From positions 23,736 through 87,735 of the forward strand of contig CAMYKB010000006.1 in the NCBI GenBank assembly GCA_947258875.1: a DNA stretch of 64,000 bases, written 5' to 3'. The position numbers were made by a program, and so were the translations under genes. The stretch's first letter is position 1. The number at the start of each line of letters is the position of its first letter. Below the pieces are notes generated by a model. That model searched no databases and was not told the origin of the DNA. It was given only the letters and a program-made list of their open reading frames with translations. This document shows, piece by piece, positions 28,019 through 37,123 of this stretch. The DNA is from an uncultured Gammaproteobacteria bacterium. Lineage in GTDB: Bacteria; Pseudomonadota; Gammaproteobacteria; CAMYKB01.

Positions 28019-29467
28019 ATGTCGCACATTGGTATTCGTGATACCCAGCGCCCGGAGCCCGATCAACTACTGGCCGATATTGCCGATTATGTTCTGAATT
28101 TTACGGCTGGCAGCAACACCGCCCGCGAGACTGCGCGTCACTGCTTAATGGACACCCTAGCCTGCGGTATGCAGGCATTATCCTACCCCGCCTGCACCAG
28201 GCTACTCGGTCCGGTAGTGCCCGGCGCAAGCATGAGTAACGGCGCACGCGTGCCAGGCACAGATTATGAACTCGACCCGGTACAAGCGGCCTTTAATATC
28301 GGTGCGATGATTCGCTGGTTGGATTTTAATGACACCTGGCTGGCCGCAGAGTGGGGACACCCCTCCGACAACCTTGGTGGTATTCTTGCCACCGCCGATT
28401 ACCTCAGTCGCCAACACATCAGAGGAGGTAAGCCGCCGCTGACCATGGGTGATGTGCTCACCGCCATGATCAAGGCCCACGAAATCCAAGGGGTGATCGC
28501 ATTGGAGAATAGCTTCAATCGTGTCGGCCTCGATCATGTGTTATTGGTACGCGTGGCAACCACCGCCGCTGTCACCGCCATGCTGGGTGGTAATCGTGAT
28601 GAGGTGATTAACGCCGTCTCCAACGCCTGGATTGATGGCGGCGCGCTGCGCACCTACCGCCATGCACCTAACACCGGCTCACGCAAGAGCTGGGCTGCCG
28701 GTGATGCCACCAGCCGTGGCGTGAGACTGGCATTAATGGCCATGCGTGGTGAGATGGGTTACCCCTCGGCACTCAGTGCCAAGGCCTGGGGTTATTACGA
28801 CGTGCTTTTCAAAGGCAAGCCCTTTAGTTTCAGCCAGGGATTTGATAGTTACGTGATGGAAAACATCCTGTTCAAGATCTCCTTCCCGGCCGAGTTCCAC
28901 GCGCAAACCGCAGTCGAATGCGCTATGGCCTTGCATAACGAAGCCAAAAACCGCCTGGCTCAGATCGACAAGATCACCATCGAAACACAGGAAGCCGGTG
29001 TACGCATCATCGACAAGACGGGACCTTTGAATAACCCGGCCGACCGCGACCACTGCATCCAGTATATGGTGGCCATTCCCTTGATTTTCGGACACCTGAC
29101 CGCAGCTGATTATGAAGACGACATTGCCAGTGATTCACGTGTGGATGCCCTACGCAATAACATGGAAGTCCGGGAAAACGAACGTTTCAGCAAGGATTAT
29201 CTCGATCCGGAAAAACGCGCTATCGGTAACGCCGTACAAATTTTTTATAAAGACGGCAGCAGCAGCGAACGCATCGAGGTTGAATACCCTATTGGCCATC
29301 GCCGCCGCCGCAACGAAGGCATCCCCGTCTTGATTGATAAATTCGAGCGCAGCCTTGCTGAACAATTTCCAACACAACAATGCGAAGCCATCAAGCAGGC
29401 CTGTACTGATCAAGGTCAGCTGGAAGCCATGTCGGTGAATGAATTTGTGGATTTATGGATCAAGTAA
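28019..29467 (+). CDS. prpD: 2-Methylcitrate dehydratase
   Basis: Dehydrates 2-methylcitrate to 2-methyl-cis-aconitate without an iron-sulfur cluster. The 482 residues fit the MmgE/PrpD family: [34 protein letters not shown] near residue 100, [15 protein letters not shown], and [29 protein letters not shown] in the middle. A full-length PrpD means that the alternative AcnD-PrpF route is not needed; neither gene is present here. It lies 40 bases downstream of prpC. A 165-base spacer with a foldback repeat separates it from prpE. Confidence 0.96.
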   Translation: MSHIGIRDTQRPEPDQLLADIADYVLNFTAGSNTARETARHCLMDTLACGMQALSYPACTRLLGPVVPGASMSNGARVPGTDYELDPVQAAFNIGAMIRWLDFNDTWLAAEWGHPSDNLGGILATADYLSRQHIRGGKPPLTMGDVLTAMIKAHEIQGVIALENSFNRVGLDHVLLVRVATTAAVTAMLGGNRDEVINAVSNAWIDGGALRTYRHAPNTGSRKSWAAGDATSRGVRLALMAMRGEMGYPSALSAKAWGYYDVLFKGKPFSFSQGFDSYVMENILFKISFPAEFHAQTAVECAMALHNEAKNRLAQIDKITIETQEAGVRIIDKTGPLNNPADRDHCIQYMVAIPLIFGHLTAADYEDDIASDSRVDALRNNMEVRENERFSKDYLDPEKRAIGNAVQIFYKDGSSSERIEVEYPIGHRRRRNEGIPVLIDKFERSLAEQFPTQQCEAIKQACTDQGQLEAMSVNEFVDLWIK

Positions 29468-29524
29468 TGGGCTTGTGCGCATAGCGTTGCGATAACACTT
29501 TGTGAGGCTATACAATGCGAGGCA

Positions 29525-29577
29525 CGCAGCGCAACCCAACACAAAACTGCTTGGGGTTTGTGGTAGATTGCGCTGCG
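29525..29577. repeat. Imperfect foldback repeat between prpD and prpE
   Basis: CGCAGCGCAA (29525-29534) pairs with TTGCGCTGCG (29568-29577), and CACAAA (29540-29545) pairs with TTTGTG (29557-29562), with five unpaired bases on each side between the stems. The style, with GCGCTGCG arms and CTACG nearby, is that of small non-coding foldback elements scattered in gammaproteobacterial chromosomes. It may affect mRNA levels of prpE relative to prpD. Confidence 0.5.
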
Positions 29578-29632
29578 CCAGCCCTCCTACGCGACTATAA
29601 TCACTATAAAAAAATACCGGGAGGAAAAAGCT

Positions 29633-31528
29633 ATGGGGCGTTATCAGGAAATTTATGACCGTTCAATCAATGACCCGGAAAGTTTTTGGGCCGAAGCCGC
29701 CGCAGCAGTTCATTGGCACAAAAAATGGGATAAAGTGCTTGATGACAGCAATCCTCCCTACTATCGCTGGTTCCCCGGCGCCGAAATCAACACCTGCTAT
29801 AACGCACTAGATCTGCATGTCGAAAACGGCCGCGGCGATCAGGCCGCGCTCATCTACGACAGCCCTGTTACTGGAAACCTAAAAACATTCAGCTATCGCG
29901 AATTGCGCGACGAAGTTGCCACCTTTGCCGGTGCACTTGCCCGCCTCGGCGTAGAAAAAGGCGACCGCGTGGTTATTTACATGCCTATGGTACCGCAAGT
30001 GGTAGTCGCCATGCTGGCCTGCGCACGCCTGGGTGCGGTGCATTCGGTCGTCTTCGGTGGTTTTGCCGCTAATGAATTGGCGGTGCGCATCGATGATGCC
30101 AAACCTAAACTCATCATCTCGGCATCCTGCGGTATCGAAGTGAACCGAACCATCGAATACAAGCCACTACTCGATGAAGCCATCCAGCTTGCCAAACATG
30201 ACGTTGAACAATGCATCATTCTGCAACGCCCGGAACATACCTGCGACTTGATTGACGATCGCGATATTGAATGGAACCAAGCCATCAGCGGCGCCGAAGC
30301 ACATGACTGCGTACCGGTAGCCGCAACCGACCCACTTTATATCCTGTATACCTCGGGCACGACTGGCGAACCCAAGGGTGTGGTGCGTGATAATGGCGGC
30401 CATGTCGTTGCCCTCAAATGGACCATGCAAAATATTTACAACACACAACCTGGCGATGTGTACTGGGCCGCTTCCGATGTCGGTTGGGTCGTGGGTCATT
30501 CATATATCGTGTACGGCCCATTGTTCAACGGTAACACCACTGTACTCTACGAAGGCAAGCCGGTCGGCACCCCCGATCCCGGCGCCTTCTGGCGCGTAAT
30601 CTCCGAACATAAAGTAAAGGTCATGTTCACCGCGCCCACAGCATTCAGGGCGATAAAAAAAGAAGACTCACAGGGTAAATATATCAAACACTACGACTTG
30701 TCCCACTTCAAGACCCTGTTCCTCGCCGGCGAACGCTGCGACCCGGATACTTTGCAATGGGCAGAAAACAAACTCGGTGTTCCCGTTATCGATCACTGGT
30801 GGCAAACCGAAACCGCCTGGTCCATCTGCGCCAACTGCATGGGCATCGAACAACTGCCGGTTAAACAAGGCTCGCCCACCAAACCGGCTCCCGGTATGGA
30901 CGTACACGTGCTCGATGAAAGCGGTCACGACGTTGAATCCGGAAAAATTGGCGCACTGGTCGTCAAACTGCCGTTACCGCCCGGCACGTTCCCAACCTTG
31001 TGGAACGCGCAACAACGTTTCTTCGACACCTATCTCGCGGAATACCCCGGCTACTACAAAACCGCCGATGCCGGATACATCGATGAACACGGTTACGTGT
31101 TCGTCATGTCACGCACCGACGACATCATCAATGTCGCTGGCCACAGGCTTTCAACCGGCGGCATAGAAGAAGTGCTCGCCGCTCACCCCGACGTCGCCGA
31201 ATGCGCAGTAATGGGTGTCGCCGATAGCCTCAAAGGTCAGATCCCTGTCGGTCTACTGGTACTCAACAGTGGCACCGAGCGCAGCAACGATGAAATCATC
31301 AAGGAAGTTATCCAAATGGTCCGCGAACAAATTGGCCCCGTTGCTGCATTCAAAAAAGCAACCGTCGTGAAACGTTTACCCAAAACCCGCTCCGGAAAAA
31401 TCCTGCGCGGCACCATGCGCAAGATTGCGGACAGTGAAGACTACAAAATGCCGGCAACGATTGATGATCCGGCGATTTTGGGGGAGATAGCGGAGTCGTT
31501 GGGGGAGATCGGTTATGGTGGCAAGTAG
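29633..31528 (+). CDS. prpE: Propionyl-CoA synthetase
   Basis: Activates propionate with ATP and CoA. The 631-residue AMP-forming ligase is a paralogue of the acs product encoded on the other strand, with ILYTSGTTGEPKGVVRDNGGHV as the P-loop, DHWWQTETAWSICAN at the acyl pocket (where Acs has TGGH), YYKTADAGYIDEHGYVFVMSRTDDIINVAGHR at the hinge, and [17 protein letters not shown] with the conserved lysine. The WSICAN pocket and prp context favour propionate. A good GGGAGG ribosome-binding site precedes ATG 29633. The gene ends three bases before a 34-base perfect inverted repeat that separates it from the converging dehalogenase. Confidence 0.95.
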   Translation: MGRYQEIYDRSINDPESFWAEAAAAVHWHKKWDKVLDDSNPPYYRWFPGAEINTCYNALDLHVENGRGDQAALIYDSPVTGNLKTFSYRELRDEVATFAGALARLGVEKGDRVVIYMPMVPQVVVAMLACARLGAVHSVVFGGFAANELAVRIDDAKPKLIISASCGIEVNRTIEYKPLLDEAIQLAKHDVEQCIILQRPEHTCDLIDDRDIEWNQAISGAEAHDCVPVAATDPLYILYTSGTTGEPKGVVRDNGGHVVALKWTMQNIYNTQPGDVYWAASDVGWVVGHSYIVYGPLFNGNTTVLYEGKPVGTPDPGAFWRVISEHKVKVMFTAPTAFRAIKKEDSQGKYIKHYDLSHFKTLFLAGERCDPDTLQWAENKLGVPVIDHWWQTETAWSICANCMGIEQLPVKQGSPTKPAPGMDVHVLDESGHDVESGKIGALVVKLPLPPGTFPTLWNAQQRFFDTYLAEYPGYYKTADAGYIDEHGYVFVMSRTDDIINVAGHRLSTGGIEEVLAAHPDVAECAVMGVADSLKGQIPVGLLVLNSGTERSNDEIIKEVIQMVREQIGPVAAFKKATVVKRLPKTRSGKILRGTMRKIADSEDYKMPATIDDPAILGEIAESLGEIGYGGK

Positions 31529-31530
31529 TC

Positions 31531-31608
31531 TTTTGTATCGCTAACGCGAGGATTGTTTATGTGGGTGCGAATATCCACATAAACAATCCTCGCGTTAGCG
31601 ATACAAAA
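31531..31608. repeat. 34-base perfect inverted repeat with 10-base loop
   Basis: The arm at 31531-31564 is the exact reverse complement of the arm at 31575-31608, with spacer GTGCGAATAT. It fills the 107-base gap between the converging ends of prpE and the haloacid dehalogenase gene. There is no run of T after either arm, so it is not a standard intrinsic terminator, although a stem of this strength could stop or process transcripts from both sides. The arms contain GCGTTAGC, an 8-mer also found in hairpins near 1450 and 50567. Confidence 0.95.
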
Positions 31609-31635
31609 TATTGGGGTTCGTTGCTCACCATCAAC

Positions 31636-32313
31636 CTACCCAACCAACCCCGGCAACCCCTCCAAACTCTGCAACTCCATATCCGCCCCCTTCGGCAACC
31701 GTTCCCGCTTCTGTCCAAAGCGATTAATCCACACCACTTTAAAACCGAACTGCGCCGCACCGGCCGCATCCCAGGCATTGGACGATTGGAAACAGATCTC
31801 TTCGGGTTTGAGTTTCAGGTAATCGCAAGCGATTTGATACACACTGGGATGAGGCTTGTAGATACCCACCTCTTCCACGGAAAATATCGCATCGAAGTCG
31901 TGATTCAGTCCCGATGATTGCAATGCGGCCTCCAACATGTCGGGCGAACCGTTAGAGAGCACTGTGACCCGCATACCTTTGTCTTTTAACTCAGCCAGCA
32001 TGTTTTTAACTTCAGGATAGCATGCAAGACGCAGGTAGGCGTTCATCAGATTTTCACGCAGGTCTTCATCATCAATGTCATGGCTATCGAGCGTATAGTC
32101 GAGTGCATCTTGTGTGACTTGCCAGAAATCTGCATGCACACCCATCAGGCTGCGTAGCCAGGTGTATTCGAGTTGTTTGCTGCGCCATAGCGCGGAAAGT
32201 TGATCGGCCTTGCCACCGATTTTTTCGCGGTATTCGCCAACGGCCGAGTGGACATCGAACAAGGTACCGTATGCGTCGAACGCAAAGGCCTTAATATGGT
32301 CGAAGTGTGTCAT
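31636..32313 (-). CDS. (S)-2-haloacid dehalogenase, type II
   Basis: Predicted to hydrolyse 2-haloalkanoic acids such as chloroacetate or 2-chloropropionate to hydroxy acids. The 225-residue HAD protein has FDAYGTLFDVHSAV with nucleophile Asp13, a cap domain with EYTWLRSLMG, VTVLSNGSPDML, KPHPSVYQIACDYL and the SSNAWDAAGAAQFGF signature of the L-2-haloacid dehalogenase branch, which sets it apart from phosphatases of the fold. It is convergent with prpE. Its product class would feed into three-carbon acid metabolism, so the neighbourhood may be meaningful, but this is inference; HAD enzymes of this type often have unknown natural substrates. Confidence 0.88.
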   Translation of the reverse strand: MTHFDHIKAFAFDAYGTLFDVHSAVGEYREKIGGKADQLSALWRSKQLEYTWLRSLMGVHADFWQVTQDALDYTLDSHDIDDEDLRENLMNAYLRLACYPEVKNMLAELKDKGMRVTVLSNGSPDMLEAALQSSGLNHDFDAIFSVEEVGIYKPHPSVYQIACDYLKLKPEEICFQSSNAWDAAGAAQFGFKVVWINRFGQKRERLPKGADMELQSLEGLPGLVG

Positions 32314-32468
32314 AGACTCCTCCAGCGGTTACAATACATTCCATTAGTGGCAGGTCTGCGCCAGCACGTTTTTTTATAGTGCGCGAGTGTGGAGCATCTG
32401 CATAGCAGACTCAAGAGATAAATAAACAACGTTTTGTTATCATTTGGCAACAAACACAGGTGACTTTA

Positions 32469-33161
32469 ATGACTACTAGCAAACCTTATACCATCCACGC
32501 CATGGAACTGGGCCCGATGGAAAATTTTGTTTACGTAATACAGGATCACGCAACGCATACTGCTGCAGTAGTCGATCCCGCCTGGGATGTATCAAAGATC
32601 ATCGAGCTAGCGGAACGCGAGGGCATTAACATAACCGATATTTTACTAACACACAGCCACCATGATCACATTAATGGCATTGAAGATGTATTGAATAAAT
32701 ACAATGCACAATTACATCTGCTCAAGGCCGAGGCACAATTTTGGGGCCGTGAACTGGAGAAACCCACGCTGCATTACGGTGGTGACAAAATCAAGCTCGG
32801 CAACACTGAGATTGAAATTCTTCACACCCCGGGACACACGCCCGGTTCGGCCTGCTATCACATAAACAATGATCTGATTACGGGCGATACCTTATTCGTA
32901 TTCGGTTGTGGACGTTGTGATTTAAAAGGCGGTGATCCGGAAGAAATGTTTCAGACCTTGAGAGGTTTACGTGAAGGCTTGCCAAAAAATACGCTGATTC
33001 ACCCTGGTCACAACTATTCTGAAAAAACCACTTCAACACTCGAAGAAGAGGCCGCTGGCAACCCGTTCATGCACTTCCATGAAAAAGGTGATTTTGTGCA
33101 TTACAGGATGCATGAACATGACCGGACCCGGCATTCACCCTATAAACCAGTTGCCACATAG
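32469..33161 (+). CDS. Metallo-beta-lactamase-fold hydrolase, glyoxalase II-like
   Basis: A 230-residue hydrolase of the MBL fold with metal ligands THSHHDH, HTPGHTPGS, ITGDTLF and a final HPGHNY. The order and the GCGRCDLKGGDPEEMFQTL segment match glyoxalase II-like and persulfide-dioxygenase-like enzymes, but the protein is shorter than typical GloB and lacks the full C-terminal glutathione-binding arm. Hydroxyacylglutathione hydrolase activity is possible, not proven. I chose ATG 32469 with AGGTGA nine bases upstream, rather than the GTG at 32460. It is transcribed away from the dehalogenase gene and has no close operon partner. Confidence 0.85.
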   Translation: MTTSKPYTIHAMELGPMENFVYVIQDHATHTAAVVDPAWDVSKIIELAEREGINITDILLTHSHHDHINGIEDVLNKYNAQLHLLKAEAQFWGRELEKPTLHYGGDKIKLGNTEIEILHTPGHTPGSACYHINNDLITGDTLFVFGCGRCDLKGGDPEEMFQTLRGLREGLPKNTLIHPGHNYSEKTTSTLEEEAAGNPFMHFHEKGDFVHYRMHEHDRTRHSPYKPVAT

Positions 33162-33466
33162 CACACAAGACAAGTAGGATGGCCAACCCAACCTGGCTGG
33201 CAGGAATTCCCATTTACCCCCCTGATTTTGCCATTGATCAATAAACCTGGCGATTATTTGTGTGAAACTCGCTATTTTGTGAAGCAATTCTATATAACGG
33301 CTTTTATCGCTGGATAGGTTCGTATTAAGCTTGGCGCGGTGCTGGCATCCCCACCAGGTCAGTGAATTTAGAATCCGTCCAATATTGGTACACATCCCCA
33401 CATGATGTTACAAACATCAGATACAGCGCACCTCACTAACACTAACGGACATATAGGGCTATCAGC
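33162..33466. other. Spacer of 305 bases, nothing recognised
   Basis: A/T-richer than its surroundings, without a protein-like frame, strong hairpin or T-tract. It should hold the promoter of the serine hydrolase gene at 33467; no convincing -35/-10 pair was found. Confidence 0.4.
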
Positions 33467-34480
33467 TTGAGTTTCGATATAACGCTTTTCCAATCACGGG
33501 CAACCATTCTGCGTTGGCTCGGCAAGGCAAGCGTTGCGGGCCTGCTAATTTCCGGCATAGCACAGGCGCAGCAGTCAAGTATCGCCTCAGTTAGTGCGAC
33601 CACGCCTTTTATTGATGCAGCATCACGCTCACCGTCCACACCGGGCATAGATTACCCGCTACTACGCGCGTCTCGTGATGATTCACTCCAATACGCGCTA
33701 GAGCAATCACTTGCAGAACTTGGTCTGGCAGAAACCATTTCAGACCAGCACCTGGCTGTTGCCCTCGTGGATATCACTAATCCACGACAGCCGCGCACCG
33801 CCGAAGTGAACGGCGATGAAATGTTTTATGCCGCCAGCCTGCCCAAAATCGGCATTCTTCTCGGCGCCTTCCAGCGCATTGCGAATGGCGAAATTGCCGC
33901 AGATCAGGACACGCTGACACAACTGACCAAGATGATTCGTGTCTCTTCGAATAGTGCTGCGACCAAGATGCTCAACCGGGTCGGTAAACAATACCTGGCT
34001 GAACTGCTGCAGTCAGAGCCCTATAAACTTTATGACCCTGAATTCAATGGTGGTCTTTGGGTTGGCAAGGAATATGCGAAGAGCAATACCTGGAAACGCG
34101 ATCCACTGCATAACATCTCGCACGGCGCCACTGCCATGCAAACCGCGCGCTTTTATTATCTGCTGGCAACTGGACGACTGGTCTCATCCGAATACAGCCA
34201 GCAGATGAAGAAAATCATGGGCAATCCGGCTATCAAGCATAAATTCGTACTGGGTTTGCACGACCGGCCTGACGCGAGAATATTCCGCAAGTCAGGCTCC
34301 TGGCGTAATTACCACGCTGACAGCGCCCTGATTGAGCACGCTGGCAAGCGCTACATTGCCGTGGCACTGTCTGACGACGTCCACGGCGGTAAATGGATGA
34401 GTCGTATGATCGCGAGTTTTGATGACATCATATTGGGACAGGACACAAATCCGACGCGCGTGGCTGACTCTTCTCATTGA
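33467..34480 (+). CDS. Exported class-A-beta-lactamase-like serine hydrolase (first paralogue)
   Basis: A 337-residue protein with the penicilloyl-serine transferase motifs: Ser124-x-x-Lys127 in AASLPK, Ser160-Ser161-Asn162 in VSSNSAA, and Lys275-Ser-Gly in RKSGSW. A leader (about residues 10-34, ILRWLGKASVAGLLISGIAQA) predicts export. The frame starts with TTG at 33467, with AGGG nine bases upstream; there is no ATG option that would keep the leader. The typical Glu166 loop of true beta-lactamases is not evident, so antibiotic hydrolysis should not be assumed; a cell-wall or ester substrate is as likely. It converges with the transporter gene, four bases apart, and resembles the protein encoded at 35837-37123. 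Confidence 0.85.
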   Translation: MSFDITLFQSRATILRWLGKASVAGLLISGIAQAQQSSIASVSATTPFIDAASRSPSTPGIDYPLLRASRDDSLQYALEQSLAELGLAETISDQHLAVALVDITNPRQPRTAEVNGDEMFYAASLPKIGILLGAFQRIANGEIAADQDTLTQLTKMIRVSSNSAATKMLNRVGKQYLAELLQSEPYKLYDPEFNGGLWVGKEYAKSNTWKRDPLHNISHGATAMQTARFYYLLATGRLVSSEYSQQMKKIMGNPAIKHKFVLGLHDRPDARIFRKSGSWRNYHADSALIEHAGKRYIAVALSDDVHGGKWMSRMIASFDDIILGQDTNPTRVADSSH

Positions 34481-34484
34481 TTTA

Positions 34485-35837
34485 CTAGTGCCTTTGAATC
34501 TCCGGGCTGGAAACCATCACCGTACCTTTCACCGTCTCGGCCACTCCAGTAGCATTTCGCCAGTCGCTTGTTTTCAGGGCCGACAGTTCCTGTTTAGCAA
34601 GCTGGTTATAGTCCTTGCGCAATACCAGAATTGCCATCACCCACGCCACGCACAAGCCCATAACAAGCCAACTCATTTGCGCCACATCTAATGTTACCGG
34701 TAGCCATTGGGTAACCAGCAGGATGATCAACGAACCGAGAATCTTAAACAAGCGATAACCCACCATATCGATCCATGCCTTGGCGCGATAAATTATTTCG
34801 GGGCGAATAGGTACATAAAGCAATTCTTTTGAGACGCGGTTAATTGAATAAGACAAGCCACGGTCAAACAACTTCATAATCGTAGCCATTGGCATACTGG
34901 CATTAAACACAAAGAGCCAAGCGGCGGCGCCCAGCAGCAGTGGCTGCATAAGCAGGCCGGCGACAACCCCCAAACTGCGTTGAATCACAGGCGCAAGAAT
35001 AAGGTTAATCATCAACGCAAAAATACCCAGCAACATAAAGAAGGTCGATAAAAATGCCGTGCGAGATTCCTGCTCCATATAGTTTTGGCCAACAAGCTTC
35101 ATGAATTGATAGTCGACAATCGGTTGCGCCAACTGCGCCAGCAACAACAAGCTTGCAATCAACAACAAATAGCGGCTGCTGGTAAGCAAAGACCAGGTAT
35201 TCCTGGCATCGCCGAGTAAAACAGGTCCTTGCGTCTTATCCACTTCCTTGTACAGACCCCGACGCACAAGACTTAATGTCAGCATAAATACCAATAAAAT
35301 CATAGCCGCCGAAACCAACAACAAATCCGGCGTGCGCAAAGGCGTGTACTTGATAAGCGCAGCTGCCAGAGCACCGCCAACGAGCCCTCCCAAGACACCC
35401 CCACTCGCAACCAAACCATACCAGCGTTTACCCGTTTCCGTATGGTAAACACTATTTACCAGACTCCAGAGTTGCTCTACCAATACTACGCTGAAGATAT
35501 CTACCAGCATGTAAAATGCAAATGCAATCTCGAAATTTGCATTCAGCATCAACACACGAAATGACAACAGCAAACAGATAAAGATAAAACAGGAACCCAA
35601 TACGGTTTGCTGACGCCCATAACGCTGCAGCAATTTCTGGTATACCGGCATTAACACAAGCAAAGTTAGCGCACTGCTAATCCAGACATAGGGCAATAAA
35701 TCTGCATTACCATATTCAAGGAACAGCGAGCGGCTGGCGGGTTTAACCTGATAATACGCCAGAATGATCAGGAAGAAATTAATGAATAAAAACCCCGCAC
35801 GCAATAACGGCGTCATGTTTGCGCGGCTCGCCGACAT
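34485..35837 (-). CDS. Npt1-type nucleotide translocase-like membrane transporter
   Basis: A 450-residue membrane protein with about 12 helices and an MFS-like layout. The region 331-365 (SINRVSKELLYVPIRPEII then RAKAWIDMVGYRLFK) closely resembles the TKE-x-x-YIPL ... KAxIDxxGxRxGK signature of ATP/ADP translocases of the Npt1/TLC family. This family exchanges ATP for ADP in intracellular bacteria and plastids; free-living members have poorly known substrates. Its ATG overlaps the stop of the preceding serine hydrolase gene by one base (TGATG). It is the third gene of the dikinase-hydrolase-transporter operon. A nucleotide, nucleotide-sugar or other phosphorylated substrate is possible. Confidence 0.8.
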   Translation of the reverse strand: MSASRANMTPLLRAGFLFINFFLIILAYYQVKPASRSLFLEYGNADLLPYVWISSALTLLVLMPVYQKLLQRYGRQQTVLGSCFIFICLLLSFRVLMLNANFEIAFAFYMLVDIFSVVLVEQLWSLVNSVYHTETGKRWYGLVASGGVLGGLVGGALAAALIKYTPLRTPDLLLVSAAMILLVFMLTLSLVRRGLYKEVDKTQGPVLLGDARNTWSLLTSSRYLLLIASLLLLAQLAQPIVDYQFMKLVGQNYMEQESRTAFLSTFFMLLGIFALMINLILAPVIQRSLGVVAGLLMQPLLLGAAAWLFVFNASMPMATIMKLFDRGLSYSINRVSKELLYVPIRPEIIYRAKAWIDMVGYRLFKILGSLIILLVTQWLPVTLDVAQMSWLVMGLCVAWVMAILVLRKDYNQLAKQELSALKTSDWRNATGVAETVKGTVMVSSPEIQRH

Positions 35838-37123
35838 CAGCGACCGACCCCATCGACATTTACCTGGCCGTGCTCAGCCTCAATCAGTCGATGTATGCGC
35901 TTTGCCAGAGTTTGATGGGCAACCGCAGAATTCTTTTTTAATACATTCGACATAACCACGACCATATAATGATATTTTGGTTTACCAGCCGGCGATTCGA
36001 TAATGGCAACCGAAGCGAGCCGGTTGACGCGGTTGCCCTTATATTTTCCACATACGTATCCGGGCTCAGGCTGGCAACTGTATAGCGAACCGGACTTGAA
36101 ATAGACCGCGGCATTGAATAGCGCTGGATGCGAGGCATATCGAATACGTTTCTGGGTCATATACAGCAGGCGCTTAATTTCACGGCTGGAAAACGTATCC
36201 ACCAGCGTGCCGTTTTCGAGTTTGTATAACAACTTCATGAGTTCACGCGAATTACCATAGCTACTTGCACCAGGCACGCGACGCTTGCCTTCGCGGGTAA
36301 AGAAACTTCCCTGCCTTAACGCCTCAGGATCGAGTCCGTTGCGTACCAGCGGCGTGCGCGTCGCATCCAGCAAGACATCGCCAAGATCAATACGTGATGT
36401 ATTTTTGAAAAAGACATCGCTCTGGACGTTAGTGAGCGGATAATTTTTACCGTAAACACTTAATAGCATTAGATGCTTCATGACCATACTGGCCGCCGCG
36501 TTTGAACTGGCCGACAACATCCAATCCAGATATTCCCATAAGCTACCACGATCACCTGGACGCAACCTGCGAAATGTGACCCTCTTACTTTCGTTATCCC
36601 ACAAAGGCACCTTGTGCTCATCATAGATCACAAAGTCGTCTGCAATGATCTGTGACTCCCGCAACACACGTTCACGTTTGGCTATGTCATCAGGATACAA
36701 ATCCGCCAACTGTTGAAATACCGCTAACGCCACCAATAACTTACCGACACTACCGATATTTGTGCGCTGATCAGCGTTGAGCTCGGCATAGCGTGGTCGT
36801 GAAGGGGTAGACAGGTCTAACAAGGTCACACTATAACGACTAGCCTCACGACCCAGCAGCCGCCTAATTTTATTACTAAGCTCTACATCAATCGCTGGCA
36901 AGCTCTCAGCTTGCCCAGAGGATATGCCAGATAACCGTGGTTCGACCTGATCCATCATCAACAACGCCCCTGACGGCAATTGCATACCCCTAACCACACC
37001 CTCCTGTGCCAAACGATAATATTCCAGACGTTTGATATCGGTATAACCATAACCATCCAACGGATAAGCAGCTGCCGACTGCACGAGCGTCAGGAACAAT
37101 ACCAAGACAATAATGTACTTCAT
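35837..37123 (-). CDS. Exported class-A-beta-lactamase-like serine hydrolase (second paralogue)
   Basis: A 428-residue exported protein with a clear signal peptide (residues 1-19, cleavage after SAAA). Motifs: Ser125-Val-Gly-Lys128 in NIGSVGK, Ser206-Ser-Asn208 in SASSNAAA, and Lys343-Ser-Gly in YFKSGSLYS. Compared with the first paralogue it has inserts between the second and third motif. Both share the pattern D-[IL]-x-[NT]-P-x-x-P-R-x-A-E-x-N-x-D directly before the SxxK motif, which indicates common descent. The start overlaps the dikinase stop by four bases and its stop overlaps the transporter start by one. Beta-lactamase, D,D-peptidase or esterase activity cannot be told apart here. 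Confidence 0.87.
   Translation of the reverse strand: MKYIIVLVLFLTLVQSAAAYPLDGYGYTDIKRLEYYRLAQEGVVRGMQLPSGALLMMDQVEPRLSGISSGQAESLPAIDVELSNKIRRLLGREASRYSVTLLDLSTPSRPRYAELNADQRTNIGSVGKLLVALAVFQQLADLYPDDIAKRERVLRESQIIADDFVIYDEHKVPLWDNESKRVTFRRLRPGDRGSLWEYLDWMLSASSNAAASMVMKHLMLLSVYGKNYPLTNVQSDVFFKNTSRIDLGDVLLDATRTPLVRNGLDPEALRQGSFFTREGKRRVPGASSYGNSRELMKLLYKLENGTLVDTFSSREIKRLLYMTQKRIRYASHPALFNAAVYFKSGSLYSCQPEPGYVCGKYKGNRVNRLASVAIIESPAGKPKYHYMVVVMSNVLKKNSAVAHQTLAKRIHRLIEAEHGQVNVDGVGR

Noticed and set aside
33467..37123. Antibiotic-resistance beta-lactamases
   Set aside because: SxxK, SxN and KSG motifs are present, but no Glu166-type loop is visible and the context is an envelope cluster, so resistance is not supported.
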